Below are positions 43,828 to 53,445 of a stretch of 64,000 bases of DNA, one piece after another. This DNA is from Rhodopseudomonas palustris (GTDB taxonomy: Bacteria; Pseudomonadota; Alphaproteobacteria; Rhizobiales; Xanthobacteraceae). The notes beneath the pieces are model-generated. The model was not told the origin of the DNA. It ran no database searches and saw only the letters and a list, made by a program, of their open reading frames with translations. A program made the position numbers and the translations under genes. Position 1 is the first letter of the stretch; each line of letters opens with the position of its first letter. The DNA is taken from positions 1 through 64,000 of the forward strand of contig NZ_QYYD01000014.1 in assembly GCF_003591005.1 (NCBI RefSeq). The letters are read 5' to 3'.

Positions 43828-46800
43828 TCACGCTCTCCTGTCGTCGTAGAGTTGCGCGGTCGCCGCGGCGCCGCGCCCGTAGCTTGGGCTGATCTGAAAA
43901 ACCCGGAGCTTCAAGGTGGTCTGCAACGCCCCGAAATCGGTGATCTGCATCGCTGCGGCATAGCCGAAATTCGGCGACGCGGTGCTCGCCGTGCGAACCA
44001 CGGCGCCGGTTGCGGGATGCAGGATCTCGACGTGGTAGCTTTCGGTCTCCTCGCCGAGCGGCACCTCCAGCGCGTCCCAGCTGTCGCCATCGATCCGGGT
44101 CCGGCGAATCCAGCCGATCTCGATGCCGCCATCGCTGCGCCATAGGCCGCGCAGATGCGCCGGCGCGTAGGGTCGCAAGCCGATGCCGCTGAAACTGACA
44201 TTGGTGGTCCGATAAGCCTCGTCGTCGATAGCGCGGCCTGCCGGTCCCCATTTCCAATTCAGCGGCGCGCCGCGCTGGCCTGCGCTGACGCCGGCGGGAA
44301 CGACAGCGGAATCCAGCAACACGAAGGCAGCGCCGGCCGCCACCGGATCGCGCATCGCGGATTCGCTCCCGAGTTGGCCGCGCAGCAAATTGGTCAATCG
44401 GTAGAGACCTGCACCAATCAATTCGGCCGCGGCGAACTGCAGCACTTCCCATTCGCCGTCGCCGTTCTGCACCGCGCAGGCATTGGCGCCCGACAGAATC
44501 AGCGCTTCATCGGCCGACGCCAGCGCCTTGCTGGTCGGCACTTGTACATAAAGGCCGTTGACCCGATCCCACCGCCACAGCGGCCCTGAGAACAGCGGCG
44601 CAGTAGTGAGACCTATCGTCGATGCGTTCGGCAACAGCTGGTCAAGCACGTAGCCGGTGGTCGTCGGCGAGCGATACACCGCGACGCCGGCCCAGGGCTC
44701 GGCGAAAGCGGCGAGCCGCGGGCGGCCCGGGCTGTCGGCCGAGGTCAGCATCGGCAGGTCCATGATCTTCAGCACCGCCGGACCCGGTTCGGCCCGAGAC
44801 GTCGACAATCGCGGCCGCGGCACGCCCTCGGTCGCCACATAGGTGGCGGCGTCACTCCGGCGCAGCACGGCTGCCCGTCCCTGATCGGTGCCGAGCTGCT
44901 CGATCCGCAGCTGTGCCCTGCGGCCGTTCAGCACCAGCTCGATCATGTCGGTGGGCTCCAGCGCGTAGGCCGACGGCGGCAGCGTGATCTGCGCCGCTTC
45001 GCGCATCACCCAGGCATCGACCAGCAGGACCTCGACAATGCCCTGAGCCTCCGCCGGGTCCAAAGCGATCGCCGGCGTGATCTCGATCGCCTTCTGGCTC
45101 GATCCCCGTAGCCGTCGCGCGTAGACATCGGCGACCTGGTAGTCGTTGTCAGGATCGAGAAATTTGAGGTGCGCGGTGCGCGGCAGATCGGTCTCCTGCG
45201 CCCGCGTCAGCGTGTAAAAACCACCGACGTCGCGCTGGTTGCCGTCGGCCAGATCGTCGGCGGTGAAGCTGGCGACGACCGGGCCGCCGCGGTGAATGAA
45301 CCTGATTCGACCGCCGGATTCGACCGCGTCGAACATGTAGATCGTCATCAGCGTCGATAGCGCCGCACGGGCGCTCATGATCGCGTCGATCGTGTAGCCG
45401 CGCACGACGCCGTAAAGCGCGGAGACATCGACCTCGACGCCAAGGCCACGCGTCAGGTCGGCGACGACGTCGGGCAGCAGCGCGAGCCCGAGGCGGCCGG
45501 TCAGCCAATGGCCGCGGCGCCAATTGCCGCCATCGCGCCACACCGAGCTCTGCGCCGGGAACTGCGGGTATGGTCTCGCGTCCCAGGTCCAGGCGTAGCA
45601 GCAATCCGTGGCGATCATCGGTGCGTGATACACCGCCGAGGTCGGATTGCGGCCGGCGGCAGGGTCCCAATATTCGATCAGTGCCTCGAGATAGCTGCGC
45701 TGGCTGAGATCGTCGCGGCGGCCGCGCGAGAAATATGGGAGGAAGCTCTCCGACGATTTCGGGTCGTAAAACACATTAGGCTGGTTCGTGCCGCGGTCGA
45801 TCGCGGGACAGCCGAATTCGGTGAACCACACCGGCTTGGATTGCGGCTGCCACGCGGTCGAAGCTGCGCTGCGGACGCCTCCGGGGCGGTTGTGGTGGGG
45901 GCTCAGCCACCATCCTCTGATGTCCTTGTAGCGAAACACCCAGGGCTCGCCATAGGCGGTATCGGTCACCGCTGTGCGGACTTGGGCGGTCCGGTCCGCC
46001 GCCGACGCGTAATACCAATCATAGAGTTCGCCGCCTTCGATGTTCGACTGCAGATAGTCCCGATCGTAGATCGAGCGTGCCTCTGCGGCGTCGATGTGAT
46101 CGCCGTCGCGCCAATCCGACAGCGGCATGTAGTTGTCGATTCCGATGAAATCGATCGCGCTCGACGCCCATAGCGGGTCGAGATGGAAGTAGACGTCGTT
46201 GCTGCCATCGCGCGGACGATAGTTGGCGTATTCCGTCCAGTCGGCGGCGTAGCCGACCTTGCAGCCGCCGACGATCGCTTTGACGTCCGCAGCCAGTGTC
46301 ACTAATCGATCGACCGCAGGGAACGAGCCCGCGCCGGAACGGATGGTGGTGAGGCCGATCATCTCGGACCCGATCAGGAATGCGTCGACCCCGCCAGCCG
46401 CTACGGCCAGCTTGGCGAGGTGCAACACCATGCGGCGATACGACCATTCCGATGGGCCGCTGTAGGCGATGGTGTCGCCGCTCCACGGTCCGAAATGCGA
46501 CGCCGCCGCGGAGCCGAAGAATGCCGCGACCTGCGCGCTTGCTGTCGCCGTCTTGTCCACCGTGCCGGCAAAGCCCGGCGCCGGTGAGCACGTGATCCGG
46601 CCACGCCACGGAAATGCCGGCTGGCCGACGCCGGCCGCGTTGTCGCTGTAGGGATTGGGCAGATGGTTGCCCGGCGGCACGTCCATCATCACGAAGGGAT
46701 AGAGCACCACCCGCAAGCCACGCGCCTTGAGTTCGGTGATGGCCTGCACCACCGAGCGGTCCGCCGGCGCGCCGCCGAGCAGCACGCCGACGGCATCGCG

Positions 46801-47745
46801 CGAAACCACTTCCGCCGACTCGCGGTCGATCCCGCTGACCTGCCAGCTCCAGGGTGTGGTGAATTTGAAGCCGGCCTCGACTTTCGGTTTGATCTGACAG
46901 TTGCCGCAGCGCAGGTCGGTACCGTGCCATGCTACGACCAACGACACGGTCTTGATGTTCGGCGCGACGGTCTGCAGCTGGTCGAGAGCGACCAGGAAAT
47001 CCGCCTTGGCGGCGTTGGCGTAGCGATTTTGGGCATCGCTGTTGGCAAACAAGGCATTGTAGACGGTGTCGGTCGCATAGGCGAATTCGCCCAGCGAAGG
47101 GATCATCGACACGCCCTTCAACAGCTCTTCAAGCTGCGGACGGTCGCGACGCGGCCGCCGAATGGTTTCCACCGAGATCATCGGAATGCGATTGCCGAAT
47201 TGCTCCAGCGGCAGCTCTTCGAAGACGATGTAGGCCAGTCCGCGGAACGCCGGCACCCTGCCGGCGCCCTCGACCGCTTCGATCTTCGGATCGGGTCCCT
47301 GAGCCTCGTCGCCATAGTACAGCCGCCAGGTCAGCTTGGAGACGTCGAGCCGGTTGCCATCCGCCCAGATCGCGCCGATGCCCATGATCGGGCCTTCGCA
47401 CAGCCCGACAGCGATCGATATGTAGTAACTGTACGTTGTCGTGGTCGTCTGCTGGCTTGGCGTGCCGCCCTTGCCACCGCCGACCGTCTCCGAGCTGGCC
47501 ACTTCGCGAAACCGGCTCGCCCAGATCAGCTGCGTATCGAGTCGCATCCGGCCGAACGTCCGCAGCACCGCCTCACCCTCGGAGGCCTTCATCACCGACA
47601 GTTTTTCGAGGCGCGGGCCCTCGGCCCGGTTTTCCTTGGTGCCGGCAATCGCGCGGTCGATCAGGCTGCCGGCGAGCGTGCCAAGCAGCCCGCCCACCGG
47701 ACCGCCGAATGCCCAGCCGACCAATCCCAGGCTCAGCGCCGCCAT
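43828..47745 (-). CDS. GTA-type TIM-barrel tail hub/host-specificity protein
   Basis: A 1305-residue tail-tip protein. The N-terminus MAALSLGLVGWAFGGPVGGLLG opens the GTA hub pattern; residues about 400-720 form the GTA TIM-barrel-like domain (FLIGSEMIGLTTIR, VWFTEFGCPAIDRG, YCAWTWDARPYPQFP-like segment). The rest resembles phage tail proteins with fibronectin-type ends. It matches the RcGTA gp15-type megatron and lambda J in role: it forms the tail tip and contacts the host. Confidence 0.88.
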   Translation of the reverse strand: MAALSLGLVGWAFGGPVGGLLGTLAGSLIDRAIAGTKENRAEGPRLEKLSVMKASEGEAVLRTFGRMRLDTQLIWASRFREVASSETVGGGKGGTPSQQTTTTTYSYYISIAVGLCEGPIMGIGAIWADGNRLDVSKLTWRLYYGDEAQGPDPKIEAVEGAGRVPAFRGLAYIVFEELPLEQFGNRIPMISVETIRRPRRDRPQLEELLKGVSMIPSLGEFAYATDTVYNALFANSDAQNRYANAAKADFLVALDQLQTVAPNIKTVSLVVAWHGTDLRCGNCQIKPKVEAGFKFTTPWSWQVSGIDRESAEVVSRDAVGVLLGGAPADRSVVQAITELKARGLRVVLYPFVMMDVPPGNHLPNPYSDNAAGVGQPAFPWRGRITCSPAPGFAGTVDKTATASAQVAAFFGSAAASHFGPWSGDTIAYSGPSEWSYRRMVLHLAKLAVAAGGVDAFLIGSEMIGLTTIRSGAGSFPAVDRLVTLAADVKAIVGGCKVGYAADWTEYANYRPRDGSNDVYFHLDPLWASSAIDFIGIDNYMPLSDWRDGDHIDAAEARSIYDRDYLQSNIEGGELYDWYYASAADRTAQVRTAVTDTAYGEPWVFRYKDIRGWWLSPHHNRPGGVRSAASTAWQPQSKPVWFTEFGCPAIDRGTNQPNVFYDPKSSESFLPYFSRGRRDDLSQRSYLEALIEYWDPAAGRNPTSAVYHAPMIATDCCYAWTWDARPYPQFPAQSSVWRDGGNWRRGHWLTGRLGLALLPDVVADLTRGLGVEVDVSALYGVVRGYTIDAIMSARAALSTLMTIYMFDAVESGGRIRFIHRGGPVVASFTADDLADGNQRDVGGFYTLTRAQETDLPRTAHLKFLDPDNDYQVADVYARRLRGSSQKAIEITPAIALDPAEAQGIVEVLLVDAWVMREAAQITLPPSAYALEPTDMIELVLNGRRAQLRIEQLGTDQGRAAVLRRSDAATYVATEGVPRPRLSTSRAEPGPAVLKIMDLPMLTSADSPGRPRLAAFAEPWAGVAVYRSPTTTGYVLDQLLPNASTIGLTTAPLFSGPLWRWDRVNGLYVQVPTSKALASADEALILSGANACAVQNGDGEWEVLQFAAAELIGAGLYRLTNLLRGQLGSESAMRDPVAAGAAFVLLDSAVVPAGVSAGQRGAPLNWKWGPAGRAIDDEAYRTTNVSFSGIGLRPYAPAHLRGLWRSDGGIEIGWIRRTRIDGDSWDALEVPLGEETESYHVEILHPATGAVVRTASTASPNFGYAAAMQITDFGALQTTLKLRVFQISPSYGRGAAATAQLYDDRRA

Positions 47746-47748
47746 CGC

Positions 47749-48207
47749 TCACTCCGCATACGGAAAGCGGAACGCATAGGCCGTCCGCCGGCGCCACGCG
47801 TCCGGCAGCGCGCACTCCTGAACCGCATGTCGATCGTAAGCGTGGACGATCCGCCCGGGCTCGACCAGGATCGCCGCGTGCTTGGCCGGGCCACGATCGC
47901 GCACGCGGATCAGGATCACATCTCCGGGCATCGCCGCGGCGACATCGATCTCGATCAGATGCCGGCGCGCCGCATCGCGCAGGGTTTCCTCGCCGCTCTC
48001 CTCGGCCCAGCTCTGGCCGTAGGCCGGCGGGATCTCCGGCTCGTGGCCGTACAGCGCCCGCCATACGCCCCGCACCAGTCCGAGACAGTCGGCGCCCGAT
48101 CCCTTGCACGAGGCTTGGTGAACATAGGGCGTACCAATCCATCCGCGCGCTTCCGCGACGATGCGGTCTCTGATGGCAGCGCCGGCAATCACTTCTCGCT
48201 CTGCCAC
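47749..48207 (-). CDS. NlpC/P60 family tail peptidase (GTA gp14-like)
   Basis: A 152-residue cysteine peptidase. The catalytic C41 lies in SGADCLGLVRG and His near 110 in GPAKHAAILV, with a third polar residue in AYDRHAV. WIGTPYVHQASCKG at the N-terminus is typical of GTA and phage tail-tip peptidases. It probably cuts peptidoglycan during DNA entry. It overlaps the DUF2163 gene and is followed by the hub gene. Confidence 0.9.
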   Translation of the reverse strand: MAEREVIAGAAIRDRIVAEARGWIGTPYVHQASCKGSGADCLGLVRGVWRALYGHEPEIPPAYGQSWAEESGEETLRDAARRHLIEIDVAAAMPGDVILIRVRDRGPAKHAAILVEPGRIVHAYDRHAVQECALPDAWRRRTAYAFRFPYAE

Positions 48208-49091
48208 TGCGAGCCTCCTCCCTTGTCATTGCCGGTCCTGCCTGGGTACGAGGTCAGAATGTCGTTGCCGGGCAGGAATGGAAAACCGCGGAAGTTTGCG
48301 ATGTTGCCGAACTTGGCGGCACAGCTCTCGGTGCTCTTGTCGCAGCCGGCGGCGACGTTGAAGGCGTCGCCCGGCGCGATGTCGTAAGGCATCGTCTCCC
48401 AAAGGGTGAACGATGTGTGGACGTCGTCGCGGGTATGAAACTTGACCTCCATCGCGGCGCCGCGGTTCTCGCCCGAGATCCACACCAATCGGCCGCGGTC
48501 AAATCGGCCTTCGGCGAAGCCCGTCAAGCCGCTTGCCAGGAATGTGCTGTTCGACGTCGCTGCCGTCACGGTCCCGGCGCCGGTGTTCGCCGGTGAGCCG
48601 AGATCAACGCCGCAGCGATCATCGCCAAGGTCGGCATCGCAGCAGCGTTGATACAACCGGCCCACTGGTTGGTTGAGCGCATGGGACAGTCCGCGCATCT
48701 CACACGTGAAACCGGTGCGGCCGCGAGATACTTCGCCGATCGAGCCAGCGAAGAGGATGTCGCGATTCTCCGGCGCGCTCCAGTCGACCACGAACAGCGT
48801 CAGCGCGGCATTGTCGTACAGCCCGCCAGCCAGATCGGCTTCGTTCAGGTGATCACTCTGCAGCGCGCCGGAGATATCGGTGGTGTCGATATTCAGTGCT
48901 CCGGTCGCGTTGATGGCCGACGCCGTCATGCCGGCTTCGGCCTCGTAGGTCACGCCATCGAAGGCCAGGTCGCGGTCGTGGTCGGTAAAGCCCAGCACCA
49001 GGCCGTCGACGCGTTGCAGTCGCCAGCACCGGCACAGCGTAGTCACCCCCGACAGCAGCGACGCCTCAAGGTCCGGCGGCAGAATCTTCAC
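48189..49091 (-). CDS. DUF2163 tail protein (GTA gp13-like)
   Basis: A 300-residue protein. LLSGVTTLCRCWRLQRVDGLVLGFTDHDRDL at the N-terminus is diagnostic of DUF2163. The C-terminal part has four cysteines (YQRCCDADLGDDRCGVD, GCDKSTESCAAKFGNIANFRGFPFLPG), as in the GTA iron-sulfur tail-tip protein. The start overlaps DUF2460 by 4 bp, and it overlaps the NlpC/P60 gene at its end. It sits at the baseplate-like tail tip. Confidence 0.9.
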   Translation of the reverse strand: MKILPPDLEASLLSGVTTLCRCWRLQRVDGLVLGFTDHDRDLAFDGVTYEAEAGMTASAINATGALNIDTTDISGALQSDHLNEADLAGGLYDNAALTLFVVDWSAPENRDILFAGSIGEVSRGRTGFTCEMRGLSHALNQPVGRLYQRCCDADLGDDRCGVDLGSPANTGAGTVTAATSNSTFLASGLTGFAEGRFDRGRLVWISGENRGAAMEVKFHTRDDVHTSFTLWETMPYDIAPGDAFNVAAGCDKSTESCAAKFGNIANFRGFPFLPGNDILTSYPGRTGNDKGGGSQWQSEK

Positions 49092-49720
49092 AGCCGTAGC
49101 TCCTTGAGTGGGATCGAAGGTATATCACCGATCGGACCGCGGATCTGTGTCTGGTCGAGGCGGCTATCGAACCGCACCGGCACGTGAAACTGGCCGCCCC
49201 ATGTCAGCACTGCACCGGCGGGCGGCGCCGATCCGAACGTCACCACGCCGGACGCCAGGTCGACCACAAAACCGCTGAAGATCTGCGTGCCGTCGATGGC
49301 GATCAGGATCGAGCCGTAAGGCTTGGTGATGCGACGGTCGAAATGGTGCCCGGCGAACCGATAGCGCTTGCTCAGCGCAAAGCTGGTCGTCGTGCCGTCG
49401 CCGCCACCAAGGGCCTGGTCGATTGCGCGCGGCATCTGCTGCGGTGAGCAGGACCGGTAGTCGCTCCAATCCATCAGCCTGAAGCCGCGGAGCCGTCCCA
49501 TCGCGACATGATACAGCGACAGGATTTCGTAGAGTTCGTCCAGTTTTCGAACACCGTACTTAGCGTCGTAGGTGCGCAGCGGCGCGCTCCAGCTGGTGTT
49601 GCGCTGCTCGGCCCCGGAGCCGAGCGTCACGATCTCGGCCGGCCAATCCGGACCGCCGGCCGATCCGTGCGAGATGTGAACCGGAAAGATGACGTCATCC
49701 ATGAAGGAAGTATCCGCCAT
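49088..49720 (-). CDS. DUF2460 distal tail protein (GTA gp12-like)
   Basis: A 210-residue protein. FPVHISHGSAGGPDWPAEIVTLGSG at the start, and FRLMDWSDYRSC followed by ITKPYGSILI are the DUF2460/TIGR02217 hallmarks. It forms the ring joining the tail tube to the tip. It overlaps tape measure and DUF2163 genes by 1-4 bp, so the order tape measure - DUF2460 - DUF2163 - NlpC - hub equals that of RcGTA. Confidence 0.92.
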   Translation of the reverse strand: MADTSFMDDVIFPVHISHGSAGGPDWPAEIVTLGSGAEQRNTSWSAPLRTYDAKYGVRKLDELYEILSLYHVAMGRLRGFRLMDWSDYRSCSPQQMPRAIDQALGGGDGTTTSFALSKRYRFAGHHFDRRITKPYGSILIAIDGTQIFSGFVVDLASGVVTFGSAPPAGAVLTWGGQFHVPVRFDSRLDQTQIRGPIGDIPSIPLKELRL

Positions 49721-51741
49721 CAGCTGTACCGCTGCGCGCGCAAGATGGTGCGATTGACGCCGCGCATCATCGTGGCGCGATCTTCCGCGAAGGAGCGCGG
49801 ATCGGGCGTCGAAATATAAAGATTCGTGACGTGGGCCGCACCTGGCTGGCGATCGGGCGCGGCTGATTGCTGCGGCGGTGTCGCGTTTGATCCGAGTGCG
49901 GCGAGAAACGGCGGTGCAATGCCGACATAGCCGCCGCCCGCGTAGCCCGGAAGCCGATTTTCGTTGATCGCCTTCAACAGCGGGTAGTGCCGCGCGGTCG
50001 ACGCCGCGTTGATCACGAATTCCCGGCCGTGAACAAGACCCGCCACCGCAGTGGTCGGCATGTCGCCGGTGTAACCGCCGATCGCGAACAGTCCACCTGT
50101 CCCCGTCAACGACAGACCAGTGCCGGACGACGATCCGCCGAACAGGCTCCGCAGTACGCCACCGAGACCGCCGAGCGATCCTCCGAACAGACCACCCGAG
50201 CCGCCCAGCAGCGAGCCGAACAGGTTCGAGATCAGGTTGTCCAGAGCTTTACTGGCGAGTTTGTCGACCAGTCGATTGATGGCGTTCTCACCGGCCTTCT
50301 GGAAGGCTTCCCAAGCCGTCGCGCCGCTGCGCAGTTCGGCGCGGAAATCGGCGAGTGCGCCGGTAGCAATCTCAGTCGTGGTCGCCTTCAGCTCCTTCAT
50401 GGCTTCGTTGAAGCGGATCGTCCCGGCGATCGCGCTGTCCATCTGGGCCGTCACGTCGGTGCCGTAGACGCCGCGTAACCGATCCGCCACCACCGCGTCA
50501 GTCGAGCTGCGACCGAGTTGGCTCGCTTCGAACGCGAGGTCGGACTGCAACCGCAATTCGGCAGCTTTCTGCGCCGCTGCGCCCATGCGCTCGGCCAGCT
50601 TTGTAATTCGTTCGGTGAGCTCGGATGTGACGCCGCTGCCTGAGCGCTGCGCGGCATCGAGCAGAACGGTTTCGGCGCGCAACCGCGCGGTCTCGCCGAC
50701 GGACTTTCCAGCGGCCAGCGCCTCGGCCTCCTGCGCGGCGGTCTGGCGCTCGAAGGCCTTGATCAGCCGCTCGATCTCGCCGACGGCGTCGCCGCCGGTC
50801 TGGTCCCCGAGGCCGATGCGGCGGCGATCCTCGGGGCGCGGCTTGCCGTCGAGCAGGCGGCGGGCCGCTTCGTTCTGCTGGACGATCTTGTAGGCTTCGA
50901 ACGCCTCCTTGCCGAGATCAACCACCGTGCCAGCGGCCTTGCGCAGCGCTGGATCGAGCAGCGCGATGCGCGCGACCTCGTCCATGAACGCCTTGACGTC
51001 AGGCGTTCCTGTTTTGAAGCCGTCCTGCAGCTTGAACAGCGCATCCTCGAACGCGACAAACTCCGGCTTCACCTGCTTGACCCCGGACAGGAAGTCGCCG
51101 ATGTCGCCGAACGTGGTGGCGTTGGATATCATTTTGCCGACGCTGGTCTGCAGGGCGGCGGCATCCTTGATGACCTGCAGCTCCAGCTGAAGCCTGGTGA
51201 AGTCCTTACTTTGCTCGAAGAATTCGCCGGCGGTCCGGCCGGCGTCCCGATAGGCATCGCGCACCACGCCGATCAAACGGCCGTGCTCGTCCAATCGCTT
51301 CTGCGCGTTCTCGTTACCGGCACTGACGACGTTGAACAAAACCTGAGCCGCGGTGATCGCGAGGCCGATCCAACCCGTCAGGACCGGAATGGTGCCGGAC
51401 GCCTTGCCGACATCGACGAGGCCCTTGGCGAGCGTTGCCGCGCCACCCGCGGCCTTGGTGAAAGCGCTCGCCGAACCTCCGGCGTTTTCGGCAAGATGGC
51501 TGAGCTTCTCGGCAAGCTCGACTGACTGATTGATGACGTTGTCGTTTGCCGCGTGATGCTTGTTGGCCTCCTCGCTGGACCTCGCGAGCGCGCCTGCCGC
51601 ACGCTTGAAGCTCTCTTCAATCGATCTATTGGTGGCCTCGGTTTGCTTGCCAAGATCGGAAATTGCACGAGACGCAGCGACGGCGGCCTGTTCGGCGCCC
51701 TTGGCATCGCCGTCGATTTGTAACGAAACCCGCATGTTCAA
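49720..51741 (-). CDS. Phage tail tape measure protein
   Basis: A 673-residue protein. Long coiled-coil helices cover about 10-110 and 270-500; a hydrophobic segment TIPVLTGWIGLAITAAQVLFNVV lies near 125-147. The Gly-rich GSLLGGSGGLFGGSLGGLGG and the C-terminal FAIGGYTGDMPTTAVAGLVHGREFVINAAST are typical tape-measure ends. It sets tail length. At three bases per residue and about 1.5 angstrom per residue, a tail of roughly 100 nm is expected; this is an estimate. The start overlaps the chaperone gene by 4 bp. Confidence 0.9.
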   Translation of the reverse strand: MNMRVSLQIDGDAKGAEQAAVAASRAISDLGKQTEATNRSIEESFKRAAGALARSSEEANKHHAANDNVINQSVELAEKLSHLAENAGGSASAFTKAAGGAATLAKGLVDVGKASGTIPVLTGWIGLAITAAQVLFNVVSAGNENAQKRLDEHGRLIGVVRDAYRDAGRTAGEFFEQSKDFTRLQLELQVIKDAAALQTSVGKMISNATTFGDIGDFLSGVKQVKPEFVAFEDALFKLQDGFKTGTPDVKAFMDEVARIALLDPALRKAAGTVVDLGKEAFEAYKIVQQNEAARRLLDGKPRPEDRRRIGLGDQTGGDAVGEIERLIKAFERQTAAQEAEALAAGKSVGETARLRAETVLLDAAQRSGSGVTSELTERITKLAERMGAAAQKAAELRLQSDLAFEASQLGRSSTDAVVADRLRGVYGTDVTAQMDSAIAGTIRFNEAMKELKATTTEIATGALADFRAELRSGATAWEAFQKAGENAINRLVDKLASKALDNLISNLFGSLLGGSGGLFGGSLGGLGGVLRSLFGGSSSGTGLSLTGTGGLFAIGGYTGDMPTTAVAGLVHGREFVINAASTARHYPLLKAINENRLPGYAGGGYVGIAPPFLAALGSNATPPQQSAAPDRQPGAAHVTNLYISTPDPRSFAEDRATMMRGVNRTILRAQRYS

Positions 51742-52160
51742 TCGTTACTCTCGTTCAATGCGGTGCACGCCTCCGCTTCCATGACCCGCAGCCCCGCCCA
51801 TAGCGCGGGCGTCACCGCGATGGCCTCGGCGTCGAGTCCGGCGCGAGCGGCGGTGTAGTCCAGCCCGACGAAAACCGCGCGCGCCGGCGCGTCGCCGCCG
51901 CCAACCGAGACGACGCGCCATTGCGTGGCCACCGCGCAGAATGCTTTGACCGTGTCCCAGTTCTCCGGCCATACGCCGTCGGTCTCGTTCGAGGCTTCGA
52001 ACTGCGCGCAGGCTCCGGCCAGCGCGTCGAGCAGCTGCGCGAGTGACGTGTCGTTCAGTCCGAGCGCGCGAGCTTCGTCCATTGCAGCGGCGGCCTCGGC
52101 GTCGATCGTTCGGGCCGCGGCAGGCGCACCCTTGGCCCAGCGCCGCGCGGCCCATCTCAG
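51738..52160 (-). CDS. Tail chaperone extension (DUF1799-like), reached by -1 frameshift
   Basis: This frame is open from the slippery site to the tape measure start and codes for 140 residues, fused after the upstream 110-residue chaperone (250 in total). GVWPENWDTVKAFCAVATQWRVVS and GLDYTAARAGL are the DUF1799 pattern. An internal ATG at 52082 exists, but it has no clear ribosome site. This matches the lambda G/GT plan, where the T part binds the tape measure. Confidence 0.75.
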   Translation of the reverse strand: MRWAARRWAKGAPAAARTIDAEAAAAMDEARALGLNDTSLAQLLDALAGACAQFEASNETDGVWPENWDTVKAFCAVATQWRVVSVGGGDAPARAVFVGLDYTAARAGLDAEAIAVTPALWAGLRVMEAEACTALNESND

Positions 52161-52489
52161 TTTCCCGCTTGCGCATCGCCATTGACCGCCGCGAAGTACG
52201 CCGTCGCAATCGCCTGCCGCACGTGGCCCAACCGCAGCACAGCGTCGCGCAACTCGGTGCTGTAGGGCAGCGGCCTGTCGTCGACATCTGTGAGATCGTC
52301 GAGCCGACGGACGATCGCTTTCAGGAAGGCGGTGGTGCCGTCCGCCGTTTTCAGATCGAAACGAGCGACCGCGTCGATGTCGAGATAGTTGAAGCTGACC
52401 TTGAGGGTTTCCTTGACGTGACCGCCATCGGCCGGTGTCAGCACCGTGACGTCGCGAGAGAAGATGCGGTCGGCGGCGACCTTGAACAT
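52157..52489 (-). CDS. Tail assembly chaperone (lambda G-like)
   Basis: A 110-residue protein. It lies between the tail tube gene and the tape measure gene, exactly where tail chaperones occur. LTPADGGHVKETLKVSFNYLDIDAVARFDLKTADGT starts it, and it ends AVNGDAQAGN-stop. The last codons contain G GGA AAC, a canonical -1 slippery site, leading to the DUF1799-like frame. It should coat the tape measure during tail assembly. Confidence 0.82.
   Translation of the reverse strand: MFKVAADRIFSRDVTVLTPADGGHVKETLKVSFNYLDIDAVARFDLKTADGTTAFLKAIVRRLDDLTDVDDRPLPYSTELRDAVLRLGHVRQAIATAYFAAVNGDAQAGN
52160..52166 (-). promoter_or_regulatory. Programmed -1 frameshift site GGGAAAC
   Basis: Read on the minus strand, GCG-GGA-AAC-TGA ends the chaperone frame. 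The heptamer G GGA AAC fits X XXY YYZ, so two tRNAs can slip back to GGG AAA and avoid the stop. Lambda uses GGGAAAG in the same place. Confidence 0.75.
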
Positions 52490-52502
52490 GCGAGCCTCCT
52501 TG

Positions 52503-53441
52503 TCAGGTCAGCGTGATCGAAAACTGGTCGTTGCCGGATGCCGGCAGCGGCGTCAGCGTCAAGGGTCGCTCGGCAACGCCCTGGTTATTCTGATAGCCGG
52601 TCGGACGTCGGACTTGGCAAGCCGGCGTCGACACCGTGACGATGTTGCCGGCGGCGACGCCGTGTACGATGGTCGACGATGTCAGCGTCTGGGCGTTAGC
52701 CAGCACGTGCGGGTCGAACACCGACAGCGGGGTGACTTCGACCACGACATCGAGCGTTTCAGCCCGGTCGGTGATCAGGATCGACTCCTGACCCATCAGC
52801 AGCCGGGGCTCGACCTTGTTGCCGAACTTCAGGCTCCAGCTGCGCAGCACCAACGGCACCGCATCGATGGTGAAGGACGGTGTGTTGGCGGCGCTCGCGA
52901 CCAAGGGCTTCTTGAAGGCCGTCAATGACGGAGTCGGCCGAGCGACATCGGTCGGCGCCACCCAAAGGCCGGTAAAGGTCCAGCGGATCGCCGGCACCCC
53001 TTGAGCGTCGATGCTGAGTGTGGCGTCGCCGCGGGCGCCTTTCAGCGCGTGCAAGGTGCCGCCGAGCCAGAACTTAATGGTCAAGCTCTCCATCGCTTCG
53101 GAGATCGGCGAGTAAGCGACCGAGACACCGGTCGAAATCACCTCGGCACAGCCGCAGCCTCGCAGCAATGGTCCCCAAGCCGGCGCGCTGCCGGCGGCGC
53201 CGGAGCCCGCCAGCTCGGTCGAGAACTCAATAATGGTGTGCAGACCAGTCGGGATTGTCGCCTGGCCACCGAGATAGTGCTGGATGAGGTCGCGCGAGAC
53301 GTCCTGGCCTTCCATCGGCCGGATCGTGACGTCCTTGGCCAGGATCGCGTTGGCGGCACCGGTCAAAGTCGGGTCGACGCCGTAGCTGGATTCGAGCTTG
53401 GCCAGCAACACTTTTAAGCGGAAGAAGACGGGATCGACCAT
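52503..53441 (-). CDS. Major tail tube protein
   Basis: A 312-residue protein. FRLKVLLAKLESSYGVDPTLTGAANAIL, a start seen in siphophage tube proteins, is followed by beta-rich segments; no DNA- or sheath-type motif appears, which fits a non-contractile tail. It lies between the 47-residue protein and the chaperone, the usual place for the tube gene. Its N-terminal half matches the phage tail tube family in Mu-like siphophages. Confidence 0.8.
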   Translation of the reverse strand: MVDPVFFRLKVLLAKLESSYGVDPTLTGAANAILAKDVTIRPMEGQDVSRDLIQHYLGGQATIPTGLHTIIEFSTELAGSGAAGSAPAWGPLLRGCGCAEVISTGVSVAYSPISEAMESLTIKFWLGGTLHALKGARGDATLSIDAQGVPAIRWTFTGLWVAPTDVARPTPSLTAFKKPLVASAANTPSFTIDAVPLVLRSWSLKFGNKVEPRLLMGQESILITDRAETLDVVVEVTPLSVFDPHVLANAQTLTSSTIVHGVAAGNIVTVSTPACQVRRPTGYQNNQGVAERPLTLTPLPASGNDQFSITLT

Positions 53442-53445
53442 GGGT

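Noticed and set aside
51738-52082. DUF1799 protein as an independent gene starting at the ATG at 52082
   Set aside because: No clear ribosome site precedes it, and the frame is open upstream to a canonical slippery heptamer; the fusion reading is preferred, though an internal start cannot be excluded.
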